A stretch of 64,000 nt of DNA, from assembly GCA_036172665.1 (NCBI GenBank), contig CM069875.1, positions 19,375,806-19,439,805 on the forward strand, in the 5' to 3' direction. The stretch comes from Prosopocoilus inquinatus. Lineage: Eukaryota; Arthropoda; Insecta; Coleoptera; Lucanidae. This document shows, piece after piece, positions 1 to 15,200 of this stretch. Made by a program: the position numbers and the translations under genes. Position 1 is the first letter of the stretch, and every line of letters starts with the position of its first letter. The notes beneath the pieces were generated by a model. It saw only the letters and a program-made list of their open reading frames with translations, made no database searches and was not told where the DNA came from.

Positions 1-275
1 CTTCTTATGACTCTTCTAAACCTCCCAAGCAACACTAACACTAACACTAACACAGCTAAAGTGCAGTATAGATTACATTTATTCAACCATATTTTGGCAA
101 TTTTTTGGTTTTGGTATTTTTATTAAACGCTTACGGTCAACGTACCTATATGTTTTTATGAATTTCACAGTTTTTGCCATAGCTGGGGTTTGGTCGATTA
201 CTTAAACCAATCACCACAATAGCGTCCTATATGCCAACGTGTGCGCCTACTATTTTCAATGATTGCGATTGTCTT

Positions 276-3200
276 ATGAAACTTATTTTTTTAACATGTT
301 TTGTTAACTATTTTGTAGATTATGATTTTTTGTTCTTACTTTACACTACATTATCTCTCAACGATGTCTCTGTCATGACATTCAACATAACTGCTGTCGA
401 AAATCAGGATATGGTACGTAATAATTGTCTTTGAATTAATAATTTATTTACAAAAAATTTTTCAGTATTTTTCTTCCCTATCCGCGGTAATCGACAAATT
501 TTTGAATTTTTATACCGTGTATTTTGTCACGGAGAAACTTGCAGAGCACATTTTACTAGAGGTGAGCTTAAATTTATAAAATTTTCTATTTAATTCACTC
601 AACAATTTTTTGCTTTTTAAAAATATTCTAGCTAAATGGATATAACGCAATAAGGAGGAATGTAATTTATATATTTTACTGGAATAAAAATGAAGTGGCA
701 AGATATTTCGTAAGGAATATGAATTCTGCTATGAAAATTATCGTGATAACGAATCCCAGATACAACGCGTATGTATCAAGTACCTATTTATAACCTGTGT
801 CCAATAGAATTTAAAGGTTTTCAACATTTCTTTACTAATTTTACCTACTGTTCCATGGAGGTGTATTTACATGCATCCACGTTTCAAACGCATAAATATT
901 GAAATACTAAAACTATTCGAATATCTAATAAAATATGTAAAGTTCCAAACATTCGGTTGTTGTGTAACTTAATAAACAAATGTCCTGTATAATTGAAACT
1001 AATTTTAAATTGTGCAGAGTACGAACCGGTACCGCCTTAGTTAATGAACTTTTTTGATAAAATACACGTATTAACTATACCATTTTTATACTTCCTCAGA
1101 ACGTTGAGTCACCCGTATAGTTTTAGTTACATAGCTAATATTCGTTCATGATCTTTTGACTTTCAGAGTAGGCCATGTAAGGGTGATGTTTTCATTGATA
1201 TTGGTAAAAAATATGGACGTTAGAAAATTGGGTTAGAATTTCAAGATTATTAATGCTAGGGCCACACTAACGTTAACGTCTAACGCCCATTATCGTAATA
1301 ATTAAGGCGTTAAAAAAATAGATTAAACTACGCAATAAATTGAATGGCTACACTTGCATTTGACGTCAAGTCAATAAATGACGCGCTTTTTAATAAAATA
1401 ATTTCAAGATGGAGACCTGTGTATTCTATAAGTTAAATTATTATATTATGAATTTATTGTATTATTACTGGACCAAACAAGGCTAAAACTCGGTAATTTC
1501 ATAATTACTTGATTTATTTTATCAGTCCATTTCATGTAAATGGCCCACATTCTAACCTCGTCTTTAATTTAGTAATGCAGTGGTTAAATTCTCTATCACT
1601 CTCTTACTCATTAAATTCGCATAAAGCTATATCGTTTTTGTTTATTTTAATCACAGCTTTAGTTAGAGACGACTCTAATCATGAGATGAGAATACGGACT
1701 ATTTTATTTAAAATCATTAACCAAGCTCAAGCTCTAACTACTCTCAAGCTTGAACGCATAACAACTACGCTCAAACCTGTTGGATGAGTTAATTCGCAAA
1801 TGCTAGCTAGTGTGGTCAAAATAAGCGTTAAATGACGCGCTAAATCCTTTTGATGTGTCAAAACAGACCGCCACCCGAGCTATCGTCTAACGTTTAACGC
1901 CATTCATAACGACGATAACAAATTAGCGTGTTAAATCGTGGCTACACCTATGTTTGATGCCAAATAGCGCAGTAATTAACGGCATTACGCGCTAGTGTGG
2001 CCCTATCATAAACAATATTCTGAAGTTCGGAACTCCCACTAGTAAATGTTATGAATCATTTAATTTCCTTTTACCTTCTTCCAAATCATTAACGCAGTCA
2101 TTATTATAAAACAGAAAGCTTCATAATTTTTGACATCGTCACATTTTAACTTCTATCAAATTGCAAGCACGTAACCTAACGAAAAAAAAACACAGCCTAC
2201 TAGAAAATCAAAAGATCGGAGTATACCTAACGATAAAAATTGTACTTAAATTGAAATTTTTCGTCTCCTAGAAGAAGTATTTTCTAGAAAAGTTTTGAAA
2301 AAGCTACGAAATAAATTTTTAATATAGATCATGAAGGTGTAAAAATTGGTGGTGCTATCAATTGTAAAGGCTACTTTCTAGGCGTTGTTTTAAATTGGAA
2401 AAAATAAGAAATCCCAACGCTACTGTAGCATCTACTTGTAGGCGTGGTTTACGAGGCAAAAAAAGCGTGTCAAATTACAAAAGGGTTTTTCTTTTAAAAT
2501 TTAGACAGTTAGGGAAAACCCTTTTGATTATGCGAATTGGTGTGCTGCCACCACCGACGCATTAATTTAATGCAAAGGGCATCGGATCCATTTAAGAAAG
2601 ACAAAAGTTGGATTAGAAAAAAAAGGTGTGCATTGAATATTTAAGTTATAATTAAAAATATAACAAGAAAATGAAATAAAATATTCTGATATTATGTGAG
2701 GAATTTCCTCAATTTTAATAGTCATCATTAAACATAACAAAATCATCTGCCTACCTGATAAGGTAGAGATGAAACGAAGAAAAGATGAGACTCTGCACAA
2801 GAGTACCTTTACTGTTCTGCTGTAAAATGCAAAAAAGGGACCAACTACATAGAGACAAGAAACTCAGTCATTCCTCAAGGAATTGAAGGAGCACTTTATT
2901 CACAAAACGCATAAAGTACGACACCGAAGTTATATGACTGACCTACATTGGGTCCCAACAAGACTTTCTAACTATTAATTACTTTCCTTTGTTAGTTCGC
3001 ACCGGGAAGTTTGTTTAAAAACACTCCCGCGCTTCAAAAGTGCCCAGGAGCTGGTACCCTCTAACGCGTCCCTTCAGAACTACTATTTTTGAGTGGGCCG
3101 GAAAAGGTTTTCGCACGGTTACTGTCCCATGCCTCAGCAAAAGAAACGCGTTATCAACAGGATATTTTGTTTTTATGCTCACTTAGAGTTTGATGAAAAT

Positions 3201-6200
3201 TGAATGAATGTCTTTATGCGAAGTTAAAAAGGCAAATACAAGGAAATTTAATATTTGAAGGGAAATAATTTATGTTTGAAATTTCGGGTGTTTACAAGTA
3301 AGTAATTGTCAATTTATAAATTGTCAAGTAAATAAATAAATGCTGTAATAATCTGAGACAAACGTTCTGTCCTGCTTGGGAAACATTTGGACATATTTGG
3401 ACATGTGGTATCTTATTACAGTTACCGGCTTTACTACAATCAGGCTACTTCCCATAGAAACCACCACTTAAGTATGGTGAATTGGTGGATAACTGGGAAA
3501 TCACTTTTCAATCATCCTACAATACCAAATGCTCTAGAAATATACAGGGATTTTAAAGGTCGACTAATTTATGTTCCGGTAATTCACGTAAGTCTCTTAC
3601 GCCCGGTGTCTGAAACGATAAATAATTATATGTAAAGATAAATTTTTATTGAGAGATAACTTTGTGAAAGTATAAACTGTTTACGTTGTTACGTATGCAC
3701 TTTATCATCAGATAAAGTTTTGAGAAACGGGAACGGTTTAGAAGTTATTCTGAGTTTATCTGGAGTTTATCTCTACATAAAGTTAGGCATTGTTTCAGAA
3801 ACATTAGTTAATTTAGCTGGGACAGTTCATATGAAAAATGCGAGGTCTGTTCCAAAAATAATGGAAATGACTTATTTATGCTATGTAGAAGAACTTTGTA
3901 AGAAAAGTAGTTGTCGACGTCTGAACTTTTCGAACAATCCGAACGAGAACTATGCGTAAGACTCACGGACCAGGGTTGGAACCCATTTTTCATTCCCTTT
4001 TATCCCTGAATCTTTTGACAATCCGTACAATGTTGAATTTCGATTTATTTGTTAATAGCGCCCTGATTTTAGCATGGGAGGCCAGAAATCGATTTCCAAA
4101 TCGTTCTCTACGAATTGCTCGAAACGCGTCTACTTATATTTTTGGGATTTGTCGAAACTGTCCACTTCTTTACTCTTTCGCAGCTTACTTAATAATACTT
4201 CCTTATAGAAATTCAAATAAAAAATTTGAATCTTTATTTAACAAAATATATTTAACTACAAGAGAAATGTTCGCATAATAACTAAGAAAATACAAACAAA
4301 GAATATGTGAATCTCATTTAATTAATAAATTGATTGAATTTTTAAAAACTAGGGCAGATCTACACAAACCAGTTTAGTTCAAAAAAACTTTGTTAACAAT
4401 AATACTTTATTCAAACTCGACCTACTAGTCGATGTTTGAATGTTGGAATAAATTTTGAATTTTGAAAACTTTAGGAATTTTTAAGACGCGTTTTACTCAG
4501 ATTAAGCACAGACAACAACTAAAGCAGACCTGTCAGCCCTGTAGAAATTTTGCACCAGATTTATGTATTAAAATTTCACCGCGAGATGGCATACACTTAG
4601 TTGGTTGTACTTCGGAAATTAATTTTGAGCCTACTGCAACCGAGAACTAAGACCGGAGGACTTAAAAATATCTTCCTCCCCTTCTGCGCGGATGTTTTAA
4701 AATTGAGATAATCTATGATTGAGATTGAGAATATGCCCACTAGAGTCTAGCCACTATCAGACCCGAAGGCGCCACGAAAATTGCCGAGCGAAAGATGATG
4801 GTATTTTCATACATATTGAATTATGTAAATATTTTCCCCAGTGATTCAAAAGTACATTGCCAAATTTTATGGCAAGCGTTAATAAACATTTTAAAACATT
4901 ACATTTGATATAAAAAAAAGAACAAGGCTAAAGAACATAAGATTCTGTCTTAAGATGAGGCAAAATTTTCCCACATAAAATAAATTTAAAGTCGACATTT
5001 CGAAATTTTCTGACACTTAAACGTCGCAAACGTCAAATGCACATTTATGACAGTGCAAGGGTGCGAATTAATTAAAACTACTTTGTTATAATTATTAAAT
5101 TATTTTTATTGAAAGGAATAACGTAATGGAGCACGAAATTACATTATAAAGCTTCGCAAGCCAGGATCAGAATAAATTTGTCAAACAGGGCAAGTAATTT
5201 TTACGTTACATTATAGAGTTCCTCTTTGTGTCACAACAACCAAAGAAGAAAGAAGACTAAAGAAGTTTTAGTAAGGAAAGTTAAGAAAACGATTTTTTTA
5301 TTTTGTACCTACCGTGTAAAATTTCAAACTACTTTACCCTTAAATTAAGATTTGGCCGTAATTAAATCATTTGTAGAATTAGTAGTGTCTACCAATACCG
5401 CCAGAAAACTATACCTGAGCCAACCTGAGCAAAGAAACACAACTTTACTGAGCATATACGCGAAACTGTCAAAGAAGCCGACATCTGTCAAAAATGACGT
5501 CACGGATATACATCCGTTTCCAGTTTTTGGCGAAGTGGCGTCAACGCAGAAACACTTGAACTAACAAATTGCCCAGGCCGTATAGGGACGTCGTCTCGTG
5601 AAATCTAGTAGGTCGTGAATAAAACAATCATATGTCGTTTATGTCCAATGATGTAATAAGGTTAGATGGAGTCTAGCGTCATTTTGAATAAGTTTTAACA
5701 TTACAGAGAGAAAGATAATATGAGCATTCCCTAAGAGTAACAAAGATCAGAAATGGCAGATACCTCGTGGTTTGGGGCAAATGAAAGCTTAGTTCAGATG
5801 CATCCGGATACGCAAAAAACTAGCCAATCAAAAATAAATCGCAATAAATATTTTGCATATTCGGAATCACAGGGGTTTATATCTGTTGCCACAGTTTTAA
5901 ACGCAATTATAATTCCCCCCAGGTCGCTGGGATGGCAGTGATGGCACTGTATTTACAGTAAGCTGTAATCCTTAGCATATTTTTAAATTATCATGGTTAC
6001 CTTTTATTGATTTTGAAAAGTTTGGAATCGGTTGTCAGAAGCCAAAGTATTAATTCGATTTCTTATTTAATTGAACGTTTAAATTTCGTTTGCGGCCATC
6101 CCAGGCGAACGAACAGGACAATTTGTGATAAAAATAAGGTAAGAGAGAATGCTAAGCGAAGACTGCACTTTTTCGGCTATCATGGCCGCGCGGCCTTATT

Positions 6201-9200
6201 AAGCGCCGGAGCGAAAAACGATCCGAGCAAACGTGGTCGTAATTTATAGAAAGAAAATCACAAATTGTCCGTTTATTCTTCTGGAATAGCCCAGGGGAAT
6301 AGCCCTAAAGTTTTTGGGTTGCAGTGAGAATGTTGAGCTACATCTCTGCTGATGAAGCCCCAAACAGGGCTGAAACAGATGTACAAAGGCTGCTGGAGGT
6401 TTTCACTGCAATCAAAAACGATTTGCAACAATTTTTTTTAAAACTTTCATTATGCTTTGACAGCAAGCATGGCCGCCTTGCATGGAGGACTTATTAGGAG
6501 CAAATCCGCTTTAGTTTGTCTATCCTACTGCAATATCAGGTAAAAAAATGTAGGATGTCGCTGTTTTATCTGTTCAATACTTAAACCGTTAACGCAGAAA
6601 AATTTTTAAATTACGCGCCTTTTTTATTTTAATTCCCCCAGGCCGCGCGAGGCGCGCATTTTGTTGCTCCACATATACAACCTTAGCTTTGATATCTAAT
6701 ATATCTTTTATCTATGATTCGGAATGCATCTGAACTAAGCTTAATGCGTTTGCAAACACCGTTCCATGGCGAGTAAGAGGTAGCGAATTGTCAAAATGAA
6801 GGCTGCGGTAAGTGAACGGTCGAAGTGGTCAGATCAAATCACGTGATCACTTTTTTCAATTGCTGATTGGTCAGAGGGTTTAGTCGGACCGTTGAATTGA
6901 CGATTCTGTGCAATTTTTACCGCTCACTTAACTCGGCCAACTTAATATTTTAGAGTGGAAGGGAAAAGCACAACGTTTAATATTCCAATTTTAAATTAGA
7001 CTATCTATTTTTACAATTTGCACATGCGTGTAACACGAAATATATTCAATATTTTAAGTAATTTTAAAATGCGTCTACCCTCTCTGTAGATGGATATATT
7101 TACATCTTCTTGTCGCATATTTATGCAATCATCAGCGAAACAAGTAGGTATTCTGCATTTTATTAACGCGATTATTGAAATAATATAATAAAAAATAATT
7201 AAGAAACCTGCTTATCTTTTTAGAGTAAAATATTCACTCACATAAAACTAAAAATCTAATAAAATGACATTCAAAATCAATTTAAAACATCCCGTAAAAA
7301 CTAGAAGCTAAATCAATGGATGTTAAATAATAAACAAAAACTTGATAAGTCACTTTATATAACTTAAAATCGAGAAAACGACCCCACAGAATCCAAAAAA
7401 CTGGTTATCTAAACGCGCAGACAACGAATGTTTTCACGTTTTTACCTCTCACTCTACATCCCATCCACCCCATACCAGATCATTGTTTATGTCACACCCT
7501 CACATGTAGATTATGAAGTATATTTTTAAGTTCTAACTTCTATGTAATTGCAACTCAATTTAAATTTCCTTCAGCGTATGCATTAAATATGATTATACAA
7601 AATTTGCTAAAATTATTTACAATCTCATGATTCTCGTTCTCAGATTGCGAATGTCGAGATGTGTGAGATGTAATGTTTACAAATACTACAAAAATACAGT
7701 GATCGTGCCTATTCGGAACAAGTCGTCATTGCTTGGCGGAAATTGAACTGTAATGGTGGGTTGTGTAGACCAGAAGAATAAAAGACCTGTTGACTACTTC
7801 ACAGACTTACTGTATCTACAACTGACGACAGTGACACCTAGTTTAGTTGTAGACAATTTTCGATTTAATGGGGTGCATAAAAGTGCATATAGGTGGTACG
7901 TCTGCTTTAGTTGTTGTCTGTGGATTAAGTCATATTCGGGAACTCTGCTGGAACTCTTCTGCGGGACTTTCTTCTTTGGGACTAATTATTACGATCCAGA
8001 ATGAACGTGGGAAATGAAAGCTTAGGAGTTGCATTACGCTGTGCATAGAGCTTTCCCAATGAATCACCGTTGATTCACGTTCTGCAGAGTAATGCAATGC
8101 AAGCTCTAATTTAGTAAAGTATCTTAATTAAATAAAGTGGACTGAATTACACAAAAAAATAATGATAAGAATCTGGATTCTTACACAGTTATTAAATTTT
8201 AGGTAAAATTCGGAAATTGAGTGTTCGAACAGAAGTAGTAGGAGAGGGATTTCTTGACATAGGATAACATATCTATCTTTTATCTATTTCGATTGGCTAC
8301 CGCGTCGTGATACGTTCTTTGTTCCTTAAAAATAATCAAAGTCACTAACATTGCTGAAAGCGTTTAGTCAACTGCGACAAAGGCTTTAAATGCTCTTTCA
8401 CATAAAAGAAATTCCTCCATTGTAAGGAAAAACGGCAGCGAAACTATAATTTTTTTATTCAGCCTCAAAGTATGTATTTACTTACTTATTTATTTTAGGC
8501 ATAGTTTTTTTTTAATATAAGGTTATTTTGAAATTCTTTCTCATAACTTTTGGGAAAGGCCTTGTACATTTCTTGCTTAAATAAAATTTCAATTTTCAAA
8601 GACAATTAGATCTATTCATATTTACGATTTTAAATTTATCCAGAAACCGCCTTGGCACTTTGTTCGTTATGTGAATCATACTATACAAGTCCTGGGAGGT
8701 AGAGATGACAAACTACTTCGACTATTATCAGAACGACTGAATTTCAGGTTTGATATGATTTTATTGCTTTTATATGGTTGATCTTGGTGTTTTTAATTTG
8801 TAGATTTCAATATTTTGATCCACCGGAAAGGATCCAAGGATCATCTTTCTCTGTGAATGGTACTTTCGAAGGAGTACTGGGATTAATTTGGAAAAGGGTT
8901 ATTATCTTCAGTATGATTTAATTGCGTTGCCTGGTCTTTTAAAGCTGTCTGAAAATAACTTAAATTATTTTTTCCACTAGTTCAGTAAGGTCAGTTTATC
9001 GTGCTCATACCATCAAATAATACGACACTTTACGTGGATACTTTACGGCTAATATTTGTAAGGTTTATGAAATCTTGGAATTTTAAAATTCGAAATTCAT
9101 ATTTAATCTTAGACACCGCAACCGAAATAATTCTGTATACAGTATGTAATATAGCGTATTATTTGCCACTTCTCTTCTTCTGTAACTTGATTTGGCCTCT

Positions 9201-12200
9201 TGAACAATGTTCATGTTGCACCGAAAACAAAATGGGATTCTGTGCAGAAATTTGCTTATTTTAAATATACATATACACATAAACCAAACCAATTGAAATT
9301 TTTTGTATTTGCGCAGGAAGCTGAATTTTTTTTGGGCGACGTAGCCTTAACCTGGGAGCGTTCATCTGTAGTGGAATTTTCCTTTCTTACTCTTGCAGAT
9401 AGTGGTGCTTTTGTGACACACGCCCCAAACAATATCAACGAAGCTTTGGCTTTGGTCCGTCCTTTTCATTGGAAGGTTGAGAGGTGAAACGGTTTCTGGC
9501 AATTGATAACTTTGTTTCGGTTTTTAGGTTTGGCCGGCCATCATCATTACAGTGGGTCTTTCTGGTCCTATTCTGTACGCATTGATTGTAATGGCCAATA
9601 AATGGCAGCCACAAATTTTGGTCAATTCCCACAGCAAACTGTTTTTTGACTGCGTTTGGTTTACTACAAGCTTATTTTTGAAGCAAAGTACTATTTTCAT
9701 CATTTTTTTCACATTATTGGGTTTTATATAAATTAAATCGTACAAGTTTGTTAATAAAATACAGGGTTGTAGGTGTATTTGGTTAACTGTGAGTTTTTCT
9801 TTTTTTTAGCGGAAAAACAACCTAGCGATAGTCACAAAGCAAGATTTTTTATTTTATTATTATCCATTGCTGCGACATACGTGATTGGTGATATGTATTC
9901 TGCTAACCTGACGTCACTTTTAGCAAAACCTGGGAAAGGTAAATTTAATACTATTTTTATATCCTTTTATAATACAAATTTCAATTCTTCTCAATATCAA
10001 TTTTTGATACTAATGCTGGGTTTCCACACCTCCAGTATACGGCAAGCGGCTTCCGGGATCCTACTCGTGATTGGTTGATTTACAATTTTTGAACGTTGAA
10101 ACATGCCGAAATTTTAAATCAACCAATCACGAAGGGAATTCCGAATGCCGTGTGCCTGAGGTATGGAAACTTAAAAACATTTAATATTGTATATTGCAGT
10201 ATTAAGTAGACGCAGTGGTAGACGGTCTAGAAACTATCCGTAATTTGGAATTCTTTCCAATATATGGCTTTTCCAGCAGCCGCGGATCATCAAAATCATT
10301 TTCCCAAAGAATAAAATAAAAAAAGTGTCAACAGGAATTGAATTCTAACAATTGTAAATAAACAAGAGATTTGAGGAAGTATGACAAATTAAAAAAAAAA
10401 GAGAAAAAACATGGAACATTTTTTCAATAGTGGGGTTCATAATGAAATAAGAAGGATTGATAAAAACGTTTCTACCAAAAAACGTTAAAAAAATAAAATA
10501 ATAGTGTCATTGTGTACACAGATGAAGTATTACTTGTACTTAGGCTGTAATGATTTGAGTTTAAGTTTCCCGAATATTCATTATAATTTGTAAACGGAAA
10601 TTACATAATCAAATAACTGTCTTCTTTCTCTATTTGAATTGTTTCATTCATAAATTCAAAAACTGGAAGTTGCAAAGTTGTTTGCTTTTTTTCCGGATAC
10701 TTTCTAGACGGACCATACATTCGTACAACTTGACATTCATGTGACCCTTGTAGCACAAGTCATTTTAGTTGCGAATCACTGTACTTACAGCCAGACTAGT
10801 GTATACTCTGAAGTTATCCTTGAAATTATTTAAGAAGGTAGTAAAAGTGACTTTCGTGCAAATTTTTAGGCCGTCAAGGTACCATCGGGCGCAAATAAAA
10901 CTAAAGTATTTTAGTTTTGTAAAACAAGCTTTGCTGTATTTTTTGATAAATATTTATAATCAAGTAACAATAGTCCGTTATCCAATATTATTAAATAATA
11001 ATAATATTGTTTATTTAATCCAGCAACATAATATAGTAAATACAATGACAAATAAAACAAAACTTTTTGGGTTAATGGACTTTGGCTCAGGTTGGTTTCA
11101 AGGAGCCATCTGTTCTTGAAAGCCAAAGTCCCGCAGGAAATACATAAAACAATATTATGCAAACTAAAGTAACTTAAAATCTACTTACTTCTAAGAAAAA
11201 TATATTTTGTTTTGTCAAGTAGAAAGGTCTTGCGCTTGCGGAACCGTGGACGCGTAGAATGGATACAGAATATGAATGTATGTACCAATTTCAAACAAAA
11301 TTTAATAGATTTTGAAATAAATTTTCATAATTTGCTGTAATTCTAGTGCATTTCATTCTGAAGGGTTGGAATGATAGATTAAACAATTTAATCAAAAAGT
11401 AGCATCCGAATATCACAGAACTTAGGTATGTCTAAAAAAGAGACAATATACAAACTATACAACAACTTTTTAGAAAAAAGAAAATGCTTAAATCTGGAGA
11501 AACTTAATCTAAAAACACTCTTAATAATAAATAACCAAAAATTTGAAGAGATGTTTAATAACAAAAACAAAAGAAGCATTGAGGGGTAATTAATATCTAC
11601 CTAATGGTGTAAAACTTCTGAGCATACCGATGTTTTACGGACCAATGATTCTGAGCAGTGATTCGTTCAAAATAAACAAATCTTTTTAATGAATCAAGTG
11701 AACTGATTCCCAATTCCGAAAAGATTCTAGATCAAAATGAAAACCCGAGCTCCCATCTACGATACTACGATATCTTGGCTTACTTCGCGATCCAACATCC
11801 AGACACAGAACACACTCAGAATAGGTTTCAACTTCGGATCACAACCCTGTAAATGAATCATTGCTACTGAACGATTCCTTATGAACGAATCATCTTTCGG
11901 AATCGAATGGAAGGAATCGATCCATCGAAAAGACAGGGACTTCCCAACTCTACTGAAAAGGAAAGTTTTTTAATGACCTGCACACATAGGTAGTTCTCGA
12001 AATAAGGGCATTGTCTGGAGATAAACTTTCCTAAGTATATTTAGGTTTGGAAACTACAGAGATCAGGATCAAGTTTATGCTACCCACACCACCTTAAAAT
12101 AGAAAATAGAAGTAATTATTATAAATTACAATATATTTATGAAAGGACTTCCAAAATGCCTGACGGGTTTTGGGTTGGAATAACTTAGATTTGAATTTAA

Positions 12201-15200
12201 TTCTGACTTTTTTTTATCTGTGGTGTTTGCCCAACGGGATCCTGAGTCATAGATTTGTCAGGACCTCAAGAGCGGGGGAGTGTATTTTTGAGTGTGTAAA
12301 GTGTTCCATGGCTTTGTTACTTCCAAACCTCCTCGCCGCTGAATGGGAAGTAGTGTCGAATTTTCTTCCCAACACTAAAGGGTACCTGAAGTGAGCAACC
12401 CTCGAGAAATATCTCGAGCGGATGCGACCTTATAGTATAAGATCGCACTGCAACTTTTCTACGTTCATCTGTTATTTTAACAAAACACGATTTTAATGAA
12501 AGATTACATATAGAGGAACACAACGCGACCGGGTTGCCTTGCAAAATCTTGCCGCAAGTATACTGATGTCGAAAAGTTTTAAGACGAAAAGAAATACCGC
12601 TGGCCGTATAAATATCCGTGCATTGCAATTATGAACCGTAACAACATTTAGCCGGCTGACCTGCTTTTATGGTACGGCCGGCGGCAGTGAGGGAGAGAGA
12701 AACGGGGAGGCTCAAATGCAAAAGGTTCTAAATTCAGACGGGCTATTTCAATAAGGCTCAAATTTCAACAGATTTACTGCTTTTCGTCTTAAAACTTTTC
12801 GACAGTAGTATACCTTCAATTGGCGAATTTTTCAATAGATTTTTTTCCGATAATTTCGTTAATTTGTTAGGGCAGTAACTGCGGTGCCATTAAGTGAAGA
12901 ACGATCTGAAGAACTCGAAAGAACTTGGTTGCCGCCTCTCAGCCTGCCGTAAGTCACTTGCAGCCAGATGTAAAAGGGACCTCTTTCGTCGATCATCTAC
13001 GTTCATCGCGTACGGAAACAAACTTGATACCAAATTGAAGTTAAATTTGTCCTCTGTGCGATAGACTTTGGTTGCCTGCGCAAAAGCTGCCGCAACTGAA
13101 AGTTACATATGCACTGTACTTCACTTGTCATCTAAACACTCCTATACTTTCCTAATGTTTTAAATTTTCAACAATTGTGCGTCCTTTTAAAACCGATGTT
13201 ATCTGTTTTTAAAACATTTTGCATTACAAACCATGGCCCTCCATTTATGGTGGCCAATTTCCAAATTTGGGTGAAAATTTTTAATTTTTAATTATACACA
13301 TTAAAAGAACCATATTTAGCCATACTGAAAGTTGTTCACTGGATCTGTTCTGCCTATATTTGGTTATCGAACATTCACAAGCTATTAGTGTAAGAATTTC
13401 AATTATCAAATCAATCAATTATAAAAAAATTACAAACTTTTTGGCGATCACAAAAATAAATGAGTTACTGCTTGGGGCCTTTATAATCAAACAGACGGCA
13501 TATTTATGCTACATTTCTGTTCACTATCAATGCAATGTCAGTACTGTTGTTAATTTGTTTTGTATAAATAATTCAAGCTTGAGCGGAAGAGCAAGTTTCT
13601 TAGATTACATGAACTTCGCTTTGGGATTTATCATACTATGCGTTTTTTTTCATTTGTGTACACAATGTGTCCGCGGATCGACTAGATAAAAGGAAAAACT
13701 TCTTTAATATCTACGTTACGCAAAAAAAACTTATTCTTTACAGAAAATTCTGACATCTTTATCATGTAAGAAAATAATCTTCGGCACTTCGGCAGTATCA
13801 GCATGTTTATAATATTTATAAAACACGGGAATAATGTGGACGCAGCAGGCTGTCCCGGTTGTGCGAGGAAGTTAATGTCGCGAGATGACGAGCGACATTG
13901 CAAAGTATTACAGTCTGTTCTTTTATACATCAAAAATGTGAATAGTTAGTTAACTGGTGTTATTACCTAAAAATATAGTTTTATTAAGCCCTGATTTTGA
14001 TTATTTGGCTCATCCAACAATCAGATAAATTTTAACATTTAGCATAGAATAGAATAAAATAAACAACGTACACCTTTATCAGATAAATTTTAACATTTAG
14101 CTTGATTATTAGCAATAATGTTAACTAAGGAAGAAGGTGTTTATTTGATAAAATGTTATGGAATTGGTATTCTCTCTTCTTAAGAATATGCAATTGATTT
14201 TTTTCAAGAAAAGTTTCCCGATACAATGTGACGTAAACCATTACGATTACTTTAAAAAAATCGATGAAATCTGTATTAGATGAATGTTTTTACATAGATT
14301 TCAAATCAATAGTAATAATTGTGAATAAAATTCGTCGAAGGAGAAGTCTCCAGTTACTGACAAAAAAATTGTAGTGACTCCAGGCTTCACTTTCTATGAA
14401 TTTTATTTAAAATTTTAATTAGCCACTAATCTCACGGATAATCCTTTGATGATAATTATAATAAAGTTTTATTCTTTCTATAAATTCAGATATTTGAATA
14501 TTTTAGACACCCTTTAGTCAAAAAACTTAAATGTACGGGTGATTTTTGTGTGTGTGTGAAGTTGCTTAGACAGTAAAATTTCTTTAAGGAAAACATTTTT
14601 GCTAAAATCCATAATGAAAACATTACTTTGATTTCTGCAACATAAAATTAAGACATTGTGGATGTTTTAGGCAGACTGTAATTCAAAGTTTAAATTTGAG
14701 TTAAAATTTTAAATTATTAAGTTGATCCGTGGAGACAGTGTATAGCAACTTTAAATACTTTTATTTAAAAAAAAAAAACATGTTAACCAACAGGTGTATG
14801 TGTAGTTGGTGGCCTACAGATTGCAGTAAAACAATAGGTTGTCATGATTTTTTTTTTATGTAAAAGTATACACGGTTGCTATGTACACAAATAAAAAAAA
14901 GAAACTCGTGGAATGTATGTAACAGTGCATGTTATGATAAATAAAGTCGCATTATTATTATAAAGATTTAATACCAGTTGTAATAAAACTTTAATAGAAT
15001 TTATTCTTTTTTTCAGAAAAATCTATAAATACTTTAAATCAACTTGAGGAGGCAATGAAGACTAAAGGTTACAATTTATATGTAGAAAGGCACAGTTCCA
15101 CTTATAGTTTATTAGAGGTGGGTATCATTTAATTAATAACTTTTTTCTTTAGGGACCAGTTTCACAAAAGCTAAAGCAAAGTTAAATTTATCCTGTAGTT

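Larger units (their letters stand above)
5755..6775. repeat. Imperfect inverted repeat around the hammerhead copy
   Basis: A segment near 5780-5810 (GCTTAGTTCAGATGCAT) recurs inverted near 6722-6745 (ATGCATCTGAACTAAGCTT). The arms are about 50-70 bp and diverged. They may be the remains of a TIR element into which the ribozyme repeat inserted. Ends are approximate. Confidence 0.35.
3588..8643 (+). other. Long Ir21a intron
   Basis: Begins with a strong GTAAGT donor and ends with the acceptor before the S1 exon. It contains a hammerhead repeat copy (about 6.31-6.58 kb), an imperfect inverted repeat around it and a short palindrome near 8.05 kb. Short open frames here show no recognisable domain. 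Confidence 0.5.
9939..15016 (+). other. Ir21a intron inside the receptor core
   Basis: Separates the TM3 exon from the S2 exon. It holds the small fold-back at about 10.0-10.2 kb, a possible hAT-type remnant at 11.6-11.95 kb, an inverted repeat at 12.56-12.81 kb and a Tc1-like fragment at 13.3-13.46 kb. Otherwise it is AT-rich with only short open frames. Confidence 0.5.

Noticed and set aside
808..860. Extra Ir21a exon between 768 and 3422
   Set aside because: It would need an intron of 35-39 bp. With the strong GTATGT donor at 769 it runs into a stop, whereas joining 768 directly to 3422 keeps frame and makes sense.
1509..1787. 92-codon + strand open frame
   Set aside because: Lies wholly inside the MITE at 1258-2004 and shows no domain.
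13682..13933. 83-codon - strand open frame
   Set aside because: No recognisable motif, lies in the Ir21a intron, and adjoins a Tc1 fragment.
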